Of a stretch of DNA of 64,000 nt, positions 1-7,034 are shown in pieces. The stretch lies in the NCBI RefSeq assembly GCF_003628125.1, contig NZ_RBZU01000001.1:651697-715696 (forward strand), read 5' to 3'. This stretch comes from Pararobbsia silviterrae (lineage in GTDB: Bacteria > Pseudomonadota > Gammaproteobacteria > Burkholderiales > Burkholderiaceae). Under the pieces are notes generated by a model. The model did not search any database. It was not told the DNA's origin and saw only the letters and a program-made list of their open reading frames with translations. Each line of letters starts with the position of its first letter. Positions within the stretch are counted from its first letter, which is position 1. A program made the position numbers and the translations under genes.

Positions 1-54
1 GCTGTAAGTATCGAAGTTCCCTATACCGAATACACGAAGCAACGAAGCTACTGA
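1..54 (+). CDS. possible 3' end of an upstream gene (partial)
   Basis: Frame 1 is open from the first base to a TGA at 52-54 and would encode 17 C-terminal residues. The stop lies 15 bases before aspS, so an upstream gene ending here would be closely coupled to it. The fragment is too short to recognise, and its codons (GTA, AGT) are less G+C-rich than those of the neighbours. It may equally be plain leader sequence. Confidence 0.3.
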   Translation, partial: AVSIEVPYTEYTKQRSY

Positions 55-69
55 GCGAAAGTCCATATC

Positions 70-1875
70 ATGTCGATGAGAACTCAATACTGCGGGCTGG
101 TGACTGAAGCCCTGCTCGGCCAGACCGTTTCCCTGTGCGGCTGGGTCCATCGCCGCCGCGACCATGGCGGCGTGATCTTCATCGATCTGCGCGACCGTGA
201 AGGCCTGGTCCAGGTCGTCTGCGACCCCGATCGCGCCGAGATGTTCGCGGTGGCCGAAGGCGTGCGCAACGAATATTGCGTGCGCGTGTCGGGCCTCGTG
301 CGCGCGCGTCCGGCCGGCACCGAGAATGCGGGTCTCAACAGCGGCAAGATCGAAGTGCTCTGCCATGAGCTCGAAGTGTTGAATCCGTCGATCACGCCGC
401 CGTTCCAGCTCGACGACGACAACCTCTCGGAAACGACGCGCCTCACGCATCGCGTGCTCGATCTGCGCCGTCCGCAGATGCAACAGAATCTGCGTCTGCG
501 TTATCGCGTCGCGATGGAAGTCCGCAAGTATCTCGACGCGCAAGGCTTCATCGACATCGAGACGCCGATGCTCACGAAGAGCACGCCGGAAGGCGCGCGC
601 GACTATCTCGTGCCGTCGCGCGTGAACCCGGGCCATTTCTTCGCGCTGCCGCAGTCGCCGCAGTTGTTCAAGCAGATGCTCATGGTGGCGAACTTCGATC
701 GCTACTACCAGATCACGAAGTGCTTCCGTGACGAGGACCTGCGCGCCGATCGTCAGCCCGAATTCACGCAGATCGATTGCGAAACGTCGTTCCTCGGCGA
801 GCAGGAGATTCGCGACCTGTTCGAGACGATGATCCGGACCGTGTTCCGCAACACGATGAACGTCGACCTCGGTGACTCGATCCCCGTCATGAAGTACGAA
901 GAGGCGATGCGCCGCTTCGGCTCGGACAAGCCCGATCTGCGCGTGAAGCTCGAATTCACCGAGCTGACCGACGCGATGCAGGATGTCGAGTTCAAGGTCT
1001 TCAGCACGCCCGCGAATACGAAGGACGGGCGCGTCGCCGCATTGCGCGTGCCGCATGGCGGCGAGCTTTCGCGCGGCGATATCGACAGCTATACGGATTT
1101 CGTCAAGATCTACGGCGCGAAGGGTCTCGCGTGGATCAAGGTCAACGAAGTCGCGAAGGGCCGCGACGGTCTGCAAAGCCCGATCGTCAAGAACCTGCAC
1201 GACGCGGCGGTCGCGACGATCCTCGAGCGCACGGGTGCGCAAGACGGCGACATCATTTTCTTCGCGGCGGATCGCGCGAAGGTCGTCAACGACAGTCTCG
1301 GCGCATTGCGTCTGAAGATCGGCCATTCGGACTTCGGCGTCGAGAAGGGCTTGTCGGAACAGGCATGGCGTCCGCTGTGGGTCGTCGATTTCCCGATGTT
1401 CGAGTACGACGAAGAGAACTCGCGCTGGGTGGCGGCGCACCATCCGTTCACGAGCCCGAAGGACGAGCACGTCGACTATCTCGAAGCCGATCCGGGCCGT
1501 TGCCTCGCGAAGGCGTACGACATGGTGCTCAACGGCTGGGAAATCGGCGGCGGATCGGTCCGGATTCACCGTGAGGAGATTCAGAGCAAGGTGTTCCGCG
1601 CGATGAAGATCGGCGCCGAGGAAGCCCGCGACAAGTTCGGCTTCCTGCTCGACGCGCTCCAGTACGGCGCGCCGCCGCATGGCGGTATCGCATTCGGCCT
1701 CGACCGCATCGTCACGATGATGGCCGGCGCGGATTCGATTCGCGACGTGATCGCGTTCCCGAAGACGCAGCGCGCGCAATGTCTGCTCACGCAGGCGCCG
1801 AGCGAAGTCGACGAAAAGCAACTGCGCGAGTTGCATATCCGCCTGCGCACGCAGGAGCCCGCGAAGACGGTCTGA
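70..1875 (+). CDS. aspS: aspartyl-tRNA synthetase
   Basis: Class II aminoacyl-tRNA synthetase that charges tRNA(Asp), and probably also tRNA(Asn) as is common in beta-proteobacteria (inference). The 601 residues are full length. An N-terminal OB-fold anticodon-binding domain spans about residues 17-105. It is followed by the catalytic core with motif 2 ([18 protein letters not shown]), a GAD insertion at about 310-410 and motif 3 ([14 protein letters not shown]). The start [11 protein letters not shown] matches the usual Burkholderia N-terminus. A weak GAGCGAAAG lies just upstream, and an alternative ATG sits two codons in. A strong intrinsic terminator follows the stop. Confidence 0.97.
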   Translation: MSMRTQYCGLVTEALLGQTVSLCGWVHRRRDHGGVIFIDLRDREGLVQVVCDPDRAEMFAVAEGVRNEYCVRVSGLVRARPAGTENAGLNSGKIEVLCHELEVLNPSITPPFQLDDDNLSETTRLTHRVLDLRRPQMQQNLRLRYRVAMEVRKYLDAQGFIDIETPMLTKSTPEGARDYLVPSRVNPGHFFALPQSPQLFKQMLMVANFDRYYQITKCFRDEDLRADRQPEFTQIDCETSFLGEQEIRDLFETMIRTVFRNTMNVDLGDSIPVMKYEEAMRRFGSDKPDLRVKLEFTELTDAMQDVEFKVFSTPANTKDGRVAALRVPHGGELSRGDIDSYTDFVKIYGAKGLAWIKVNEVAKGRDGLQSPIVKNLHDAAVATILERTGAQDGDIIFFAADRAKVVNDSLGALRLKIGHSDFGVEKGLSEQAWRPLWVVDFPMFEYDEENSRWVAAHHPFTSPKDEHVDYLEADPGRCLAKAYDMVLNGWEIGGGSVRIHREEIQSKVFRAMKIGAEEARDKFGFLLDALQYGAPPHGGIAFGLDRIVTMMAGADSIRDVIAFPKTQRAQCLLTQAPSEVDEKQLRELHIRLRTQEPAKTV

Positions 1876-2209
1876 CGACGTCGCGGCGCGCTTCGGCATT
1901 CGACGCACGACCTCCCGGTGAAAGCCGGGAGGTTTTTTTTCGCCTCATACTTCGCTGAGGATGGGCGAACAGGTCGGGAAGGTCGTACCAGCATGGTGTG
2001 TCGAATGCCGTCGTGAACGTCGTGTGAACCTTGTTTCGCAGCGATACCTCGAGCAGATGCAGCCCGTGCGTCAGACGCTGGCAGACGTCCATGTTGTGCA
2101 CGTAGCGCGCGACGAGGTTGAGGTTCGACGATCGCGCCGCATGATCGTGGTACTTGTCGAGTCGCGGGGCCGACAAGGTCAGAATCAACTGGTCGTAAAA
2201 GTCTTCCAT
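1787..2209 (-). pseudogene. truncated Abi-like (abortive-infection family) gene remnant
   Basis: The ATG at 2209 has an excellent ribosome site (AAGGAG eight bases upstream). The first 85 codons (2209 to about 1955) resemble the N-terminus of Abi-like proteins: an LSxxRLxxY motif, a central R-Y-x-x-N-M segment, and HLLEVSLRNKVHTTF, which corresponds to the family's LEVxLRN core. After the HPQ residues the similarity stops. The frame then runs antisense through the aspS terminator and into the aspS 3' end before a TGA at 1787. This looks like a gene whose C-terminal half was deleted, leaving the fragment against the aspS terminator. Family assignment is from motif memory. A short expressed protein cannot be excluded. 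Confidence 0.68.
1911..1940 (+). terminator. intrinsic terminator of aspS
   Basis: Perfect 8-bp stem CCTCCCGG/CCGGGAGG (1911-1918 with 1925-1932) with a 6-nt loop, followed by eight T residues at 1933-1940. It lies 36 bases after the aspS stop. Confidence 0.93.
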
Positions 2210-2278
2210 TCCTAAACTCCTTGCATGATAGAGTTGCGCTCGTATGCCCCGGCTCTGTCTTCTCCTGGCCACGCCCGC

Positions 2279-2294
2279 GCAAGCGGAGTGCCAA
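2279..2294 (-). promoter_or_regulatory. sigma-54-type (RpoN) promoter sequence
   Basis: The minus strand reads TTGGCACTCCGCTTGC, an exact match to the RpoN core TGGCAC-N5-TTGC with the required GG-N10-GC spacing. Transcription would start near 2268, about 60 bases upstream of the Abi-like ATG at 2209, in the right orientation to drive it. No enhancer-binding-protein gene or site was recognised nearby, so function is inferred from sequence alone. Confidence 0.5.
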
Positions 2295-2325
2295 ACAGTC
2301 AGTGCTCAGACTCCGGGGCGGAACG

Positions 2326-2352
2326 GAAAGGGCGCCTAATAAGCGCCCTTTC
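2326..2352. terminator. perfect 10-bp stem-loop, possible terminator
   Basis: GAAAGGGCGC pairs perfectly with GCGCCCTTTC across a 7-nt CTAATAA loop. There is no downstream T tract beyond the TTT within the stem. It could be a weak bidirectional terminator, the 3' end of an unrecognised RNA, or a protein-binding palindrome. Confidence 0.4.
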
Positions 2353-2526
2353 GCATTGGTGTGTGCAGGGGATGCAATGCACCGCGGACTTCGACAAGCG
2401 TCGCACAGGTCATACGCCTTGGGCCGTCGATAGCCCATTGTTGGTCTTTTGGCCATCGCGCCATTTCAACGCTCGCCTGCTATCGTTACGGTGTTTTCAC
2501 TCCCGTCACCGACAGCGGCAATCGCA

Positions 2527-2997
2527 ATGCGGCCTTTCAAGATTCCCGAATCCGTCCTCGTCGTCATCCACACGGCCGAGCTCGACGTGCTGCTGATCGA
2601 GCGCGCCGACCGGCCCGGCTTCTGGCAATCGGTAACGGGATCGAAGGATCGGCTCGACGAGCCCTTGCTCGATGTCGCCGCGCGCGAGGTCGGCGAGGAA
2701 ACGGGTATCGCCGTCGGGACCGATCGCGTGCCGCGCACGGCATTGGCCGATTGGCGTCATACGATCGACTACGAGATCTATCCGGTGTGGCGCCATCGCT
2801 ATGCGCCCGGCGTCGTGCGCAACACCGAGCACTGGTTCGGACTCACGGTGCCGCGCGATATCGACGTCGTACTCGCGCCGCGCGAGCATACGGACTGGGT
2901 CTGGCTGCCATATCGCGAGGCCGCCGAGCGCTGCTTCTCGCGATCGAACGCGCAAGCGATCCTTGAACTGCCGCACCGTCTGCGGACCGCCGCATGA
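2527..2997 (+). CDS. nudB: dihydroneopterin triphosphate diphosphatase (Nudix)
   Basis: Nudix hydrolase of 156 residues that removes pyrophosphate from dihydroneopterin triphosphate in folate synthesis. The Nudix box is visible as GSKDRLDEPLLDVAAREVGE followed by ETGI, at about residues 39-62. The N-terminus KIPESVLVVIHT and the segment EIYPVWRHRYAPGV are characteristic of NudB. The ATG at 2527 was chosen because it gives the family N-terminus. An in-frame ATG at 2449 would add 26 unlike residues. The stop overlaps the clsB start by 4 bases (ATGA), indicating translational coupling. Confidence 0.92.
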   Translation: MRPFKIPESVLVVIHTAELDVLLIERADRPGFWQSVTGSKDRLDEPLLDVAAREVGEETGIAVGTDRVPRTALADWRHTIDYEIYPVWRHRYAPGVVRNTEHWFGLTVPRDIDVVLAPREHTDWVWLPYREAAERCFSRSNAQAILELPHRLRTAA

Positions 2998-4310
2998 CGC
3001 CGAACCCCGACAACGCGATGCGACCTGCGCGAGCCCAGGAGTTCGCGTCGCCCGGGTTGGGGTCCGGGTCTGGATCCGAGCACGAGCACGAGTCCGCCCA
3101 CCCCGCGAGCGACACCGCGCGCGCATTTCCGAAAGCGCGCGGCAGCGCGCGTCTCGCGTTTTCGGCCGGCAATCGCCTGCGCTTGTTCCGCTCGGGCGAC
3201 GCGTATTTCGAGGCGCTCGTCGAACGGATCCGCGCGGCCACGCGATGCGTCGTGCTCGAGGTCTATATCTTCAGCGACGACGACGCCGGCGAGAAGGTCT
3301 CCGCGGCGCTTGTCGACGCGGCACGGCGCGGGATCGACGTGCGCGTGATCACCGACGGCATCGGCACCCATCGCGTGCTGAGGTTCTACGACGACTGGCG
3401 CGCGCACGGCGTGCGCTTCCGGATCTTCAATCCGCATCTGTTCGGCCGTTTCGGCTTTGCGCGCACGCACCGCAAGATCGCGTCGATCGACGAGACGATC
3501 AGCTTCGTCGGCGGCATCAATATCGTCGACGATCTCGAAAACGAAGGCGTCCGGCTCGATGCGCCCCGATGGGACTTCGCGGTCGAGCTGATCGGCCCGG
3601 TCGCCTCCGAGGTCGATGCCGCGTTCGATCTTCAATGGCAACGGCTTGACCGGAATCCGGTCGCGTCGAGCCTCGAACGCACCTTGGCCTTCGTGCGCCG
3701 CACGCTCACGCCCTCGATCGAAGCCGCTTCGCGCGCGTCCGAGGTCGCCTTTGTCGCGCGCGACAACCTCAATCGCCGGCGCACGATCGAGAAGACCTAT
3801 CTCCATGCGATCGGCCGCGCGCGCGAGGAGATCCTGCTCGCGAATCCGTATTTCGTGCCCGGCCGCAAGCTGCGTCGGGCGCTCGTCGAGGCGGCCGAGC
3901 GCGGTGTCGCCGTGCGCCTGCTGATCGGCCGCAAGGAATTCCGCGTGCTCGACTACGCCGTGCCGTCGCTCTACGGCATGCTGATGGCCGCTGGGGCGCA
4001 GATTGCCGAATACAACAAGACGCTGCTGCACGGCAAGGTCGCCGTCATCGACGGCAACTGGGCGACGGTCGGTTCGTCGAACCTCGACGCGCTGAGCCTC
4101 GTGCTCAACCACGAAGCGAACGTCGTGATCGTCAACGACCCCGTCGTGTCGAGCCTGCGCGAGGCGATCCGCTCGGCGTTCGACGACTCGCCCGCGATCG
4201 ATCCGCAGCGCTACGCGGCCCGGCCGCTGCCCGTGCGATTCGTTAACTGGTTCACTTACAACGCGTACCGGCTCGCGATGAAAATGTTGACGATCGGTGA
4301 ATACGATTAG
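2994..4310 (+). CDS. clsB: cardiolipin synthase B
   Basis: Phospholipase-D-superfamily enzyme of 438 residues that makes cardiolipin by phosphatidyl transfer at the inner membrane. Two HxK(x)4D catalytic motifs are present: HRKIASID starting at His159 and HGKVAVID starting at His346. No clear N-terminal transmembrane segments are seen, as expected for ClsB rather than ClsA. The first 45 or so residues are low complexity (Gly-Ser then Glu-His repeats), encoded by short DNA repeats, and unlikely to be part of the fold. A later start is possible, but the ATGA overlap with nudB supports 2994. Confidence 0.92.
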   Translation: MTPNPDNAMRPARAQEFASPGLGSGSGSEHEHESAHPASDTARAFPKARGSARLAFSAGNRLRLFRSGDAYFEALVERIRAATRCVVLEVYIFSDDDAGEKVSAALVDAARRGIDVRVITDGIGTHRVLRFYDDWRAHGVRFRIFNPHLFGRFGFARTHRKIASIDETISFVGGINIVDDLENEGVRLDAPRWDFAVELIGPVASEVDAAFDLQWQRLDRNPVASSLERTLAFVRRTLTPSIEAASRASEVAFVARDNLNRRRTIEKTYLHAIGRAREEILLANPYFVPGRKLRRALVEAAERGVAVRLLIGRKEFRVLDYAVPSLYGMLMAAGAQIAEYNKTLLHGKVAVIDGNWATVGSSNLDALSLVLNHEANVVIVNDPVVSSLREAIRSAFDDSPAIDPQRYAARPLPVRFVNWFTYNAYRLAMKMLTIGEYD

Positions 4311-4350
4311 ACCGCTCGTTCGAAAAGGCGGCGATCATTGGGCGACACGA

Positions 4351-4378
4351 CGAGACGGCCGCTTGAAACGCCGTCTCG
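4351..4378 (+). terminator. hairpin downstream of clsB
   Basis: Perfect 9-bp inverted repeat CGAGACGGC/GCCGTCTCG (4351-4359 with 4370-4378) with a 10-nt loop, 40 bases after the clsB stop. No T tract follows, so termination strength is uncertain. Confidence 0.4.
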
Positions 4379-4490
4379 CCCGAACCTCCCCCAGGCCCGC
4401 GCGCGATCCCCAGCGCGTCGGCCCGCCCCGAGGCCGATCCGGCTTCCGGATCCGGCCGTCCCGGTTAGATCACGGTTTCTAATAAAAAGC

Positions 4491-4535
4491 TTGTGGCACA
4501 GGCGGCCGACACAACACAATAGTACGGCCGTTCGT
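4491..4535 (+). promoter_or_regulatory. putative promoter and TetR operator upstream of the beta-oxidation cluster
   Basis: A TTGTGG -35-like hexamer (4491-4496) and CACAAT -10-like hexamer (4515-4520) are spaced by 18 bases. Immediately downstream is the palindrome ACGGCCGT (4524-4531) within AGTACGGCCGTTCGT. That position would suit autorepression by the adjacent TetR protein. A TTGACA at 4543-4548 has no usable -10 before the start codon. Confidence 0.4.
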
Positions 4536-4570
4536 TTTTAGTTTGACATGTTGGGACGGTAGAAAAAGAT

Positions 4571-5170
4571 ATGCGAAAAGGCGAACAAACACGAGCCGCG
4601 ATTCTCGATGCGGCGCTCGATCTCGCAAGCCGCGACGGTCTCGAGGGACTGACGATCGGCTTGCTCGCCGAGCGCATGCAGATGAGCAAGAGCGGGGTCT
4701 TCGCGCATTTCGGTTCGCGCGAGGATCTGCAGGTCGAGGTGGTCAAGGAGTATCACCGCCGTTTCGAGCAGGAGGTGTTCTATCCGGCCATTCGCGAGCC
4801 GCGCGGCATGCCGCGTCTGCGCGCGATGATGTGGCGCTGGATCGATCGGCGCGTGCAGGAAGTCACGACGGGCTGCATCTACATCAGCGGCGCCGTCGAG
4901 TATGACGATCGCGCGGACAGTCCGGTTCGCGAGGAGCTCGTGCAGAGCGTGACGATCTGGCGCGAGGCATTGCTGCGTGCGATCGGTCAGGCGATGGACG
5001 AGGGTCATCTGCGCGAGAACACCGATCCGCAGATGATGGTGTTCGAGCTGTACAGCCTGACGCTCGGCCTGCATCACGACGGACGCTTCCTGCGGCTGGC
5101 CAACGCGGTCGATATCGCGCGCAGTGCGCTCGAAAAGCTGTTCGATTCATATCAGAGCATCAAAGCTTGA
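4571..5170 (+). CDS. TetR/AcrR-family transcriptional regulator
   Basis: TetR-family regulator of 199 residues. The N-terminal helix-turn-helix covers about residues 8-55 (TRAAILDAALDLASRDGLEG, then GLLAERMQMSKSGVFAHFGS). The C-terminal ligand-binding helices are divergent, as usual. The gene lies 51 bases upstream of the acyl-CoA dehydrogenase on the same strand. It therefore probably controls the beta-oxidation genes in response to an acyl-CoA or fatty acid (inference from context). A palindrome just upstream of the start is a candidate operator. Confidence 0.9.
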   Translation: MRKGEQTRAAILDAALDLASRDGLEGLTIGLLAERMQMSKSGVFAHFGSREDLQVEVVKEYHRRFEQEVFYPAIREPRGMPRLRAMMWRWIDRRVQEVTTGCIYISGAVEYDDRADSPVREELVQSVTIWREALLRAIGQAMDEGHLRENTDPQMMVFELYSLTLGLHHDGRFLRLANAVDIARSALEKLFDSYQSIKA

Positions 5171-5221
5171 CGCGTGCGCGGCGAGCCGCCGCGGCGTAGT
5201 CGGATTTTTTTGGAGAGACAC

Positions 5222-7006
5222 ATGGGTGAGTACGCCGCGCCGCTGCGCGATATGCAATTCGTCCTGCACGAACTGCTGAATGTCGAAGCCGAACTCAAGC
5301 AGATGCCCAAGCATGCGGACATCGACGCCGAGACGATCAATCAGGTGATCGAAGAGGCCGGCAAGTTCTGCGCAGATGTGGTGTTCCCGCTGAACCGCAG
5401 CGGCGACGAGGAAGGCTGCCATTGGAACGACGGCGTCGTGACGACGCCCGCGGGTTTCAAGGAGGCCTATCAGCAGTACGTCGAAGCGGGCTGGCCCGCG
5501 CTCGCATGCGATCCCGACTTCGGCGGCCAGGGCCTGCCGATGTTCGTGAACAATGCGCTTTACGAAATGCTGAACTCGGCGAACCAGGCCTGGACGATGT
5601 ATCCGGGTCTCTCGCACGGCGCATACGAAGCCCTGCACGCGCACGGCACCGACGAACAGAAGCGCATCTATCTGCACAAGCTCGTCTCGGGCGAATGGAC
5701 GGGCACGATGTGTCTGACCGAGCCGCATTGCGGTACGGATCTCGGCATGCTGCGCACGAAGGCCGAACCGCAGGCCGACGGCACGTACGCGATCTCGGGC
5801 ACGAAGATCTTCATCTCGAGCGGCGAACATGACCTCGCCGACAATATCGTTCACCTCGTGCTCGCGCGGCTGCCCGATGCGCCGGCCGGCACGAAGGGCA
5901 TCTCGCTGTTCGCGGTGCCGAAGTTCAACGTGACGCCCGAAGGCGGCATCGGCACGCGCAACGGCATCCAGTGCGGCTCGATCGAGCACAAGATGGGCAT
6001 CCACGGCAACTCGACGTGCGTGATGAACCTCGACGGGGCCATCGGCACGCTCGTCGGCGAGCCGAACAAGGGGCTCAACGCGATGTTCGTCATGATGAAC
6101 GCCGCGCGCCTGGGCGTCGGCATGCAAGGTCTGGGGCTGACCGAAGTCGCCTACCAGAACTCGCTCGCCTACGCGAAGGACCGTCTGCAGATGCGCTCGC
6201 TGACCGGCCCGAAGGCGCCCGACAAGCCCGCCGATCCGATCATCGTGCACCCCGACGTGCGCCGCATGCTGCTCACGCAGAAAGCCTATGTCGAAGCCGG
6301 CCGCGCGTTCTCGTACTGGATCGCGCTGCAGATCGACCGCGAGCTTTCGCATGAAGACGAAGACGTGCGCAAGGACGCGGCCGATCTCGTCGCGTTGCTC
6401 ACGCCGATCATCAAGGCCTTCCTGACGGACAACGCATTCGAGGCGACCAACCTCGGTCTCCAGGTCTTCGGCGGCCACGGTTTCATTCGCGAATGGGGCA
6501 TGGAGCAGTACGTGCGCGACGCGCGGATCAACATGATCTATGAAGGCACGAACACGATTCAGTCGCTCGATTTGCTCGGCCGCAAGGTGCTCGGCGACAT
6601 GGGCGCGAAGATGAAGAAGTTCGGCAAGATCGTCCAGGAGTTCGTCGAGCAGGAAGGCGTCAAGTCGGAGATGCAGGAGTTCATCAACCCGCTCGCCGAC
6701 ATCGGCGAAAAGCTCCAGAAGCTCACGATGGAAATCGGCATGAAGGCGATGGCGAACCCCGACGAAGTCGGCGCGGCCGCCGTGCCGTATCTGCGTGTCG
6801 CGGGTCACGTCGTGTTCGCGTACTTCTGGGCGCGCATGGCGCGCATCGCGCTCGACAAGCAGGCGAGCGGCGATCCGTTCTACAAGGCGAAGCTCGCGAC
6901 CGCGCGCTTCTACTTCGCGAAGCTGCTGCCCGAGACGGCCTACCAGATCCGCGCCGCGCGCGCGGGCGTCAAGCCGCTGCTCGAACTCGAAGCCGAATTG
7001 TTCTGA
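5222..7006 (+). CDS. acyl-CoA dehydrogenase (595-residue class, FadE-like)
   Basis: FAD enzyme of 594 residues catalysing the first, alpha-beta-dehydrogenating step of beta-oxidation. It has the long architecture: a short N-terminal extension domain, the acyl-CoA dehydrogenase N, middle and C domains (MCLTEPHCGTDLG in the FAD-binding region), then a roughly 110-residue C-terminal helical domain. The catalytic glutamate is probably Glu441 in MIYEGTNTIQ. The start ATG at 5222 follows a GGAGAGA ribosome site. An in-frame upstream ATG at 5174 would add 16 atypical residues. It is followed by the FadB-like and thiolase genes on the same strand. Confidence 0.93.
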   Translation: MGEYAAPLRDMQFVLHELLNVEAELKQMPKHADIDAETINQVIEEAGKFCADVVFPLNRSGDEEGCHWNDGVVTTPAGFKEAYQQYVEAGWPALACDPDFGGQGLPMFVNNALYEMLNSANQAWTMYPGLSHGAYEALHAHGTDEQKRIYLHKLVSGEWTGTMCLTEPHCGTDLGMLRTKAEPQADGTYAISGTKIFISSGEHDLADNIVHLVLARLPDAPAGTKGISLFAVPKFNVTPEGGIGTRNGIQCGSIEHKMGIHGNSTCVMNLDGAIGTLVGEPNKGLNAMFVMMNAARLGVGMQGLGLTEVAYQNSLAYAKDRLQMRSLTGPKAPDKPADPIIVHPDVRRMLLTQKAYVEAGRAFSYWIALQIDRELSHEDEDVRKDAADLVALLTPIIKAFLTDNAFEATNLGLQVFGGHGFIREWGMEQYVRDARINMIYEGTNTIQSLDLLGRKVLGDMGAKMKKFGKIVQEFVEQEGVKSEMQEFINPLADIGEKLQKLTMEIGMKAMANPDEVGAAAVPYLRVAGHVVFAYFWARMARIALDKQASGDPFYKAKLATARFYFAKLLPETAYQIRAARAGVKPLLELEAELF

Positions 7007-7034
7007 ACCGAATCGTCATACCCGGAGAATCTCT

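Larger units (their letters stand above)
2210..2526. other. intergenic region with regulatory and structured elements
   Basis: No credible gene lies between the Abi-like remnant and nudB. It holds the remnant's ribosome site, a sigma-54-like promoter on the minus strand and a perfect 10-bp stem-loop. A 7-bp helix (2246-2252 with 2313-2319) could enclose the sigma-54-like site. The right part, 2361-2526, should carry the nudB promoter, but no convincing -35/-10 pair stands out. Confidence 0.6.

Noticed and set aside
2246..2352. 6S, 4.5S or tRNA gene
   Set aside because: Size and helices are suggestive, but none of the conserved sequences of those RNAs is present.
2799..4112. 437-codon frame antisense to nudB/clsB
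   Set aside because: Overlaps two recognised enzymes for its whole length and shows no family motif.
4543..4572. TTGACA-based promoter for the TetR gene
   Set aside because: The matching -10 would fall on the start codon itself and is a poor hexamer.
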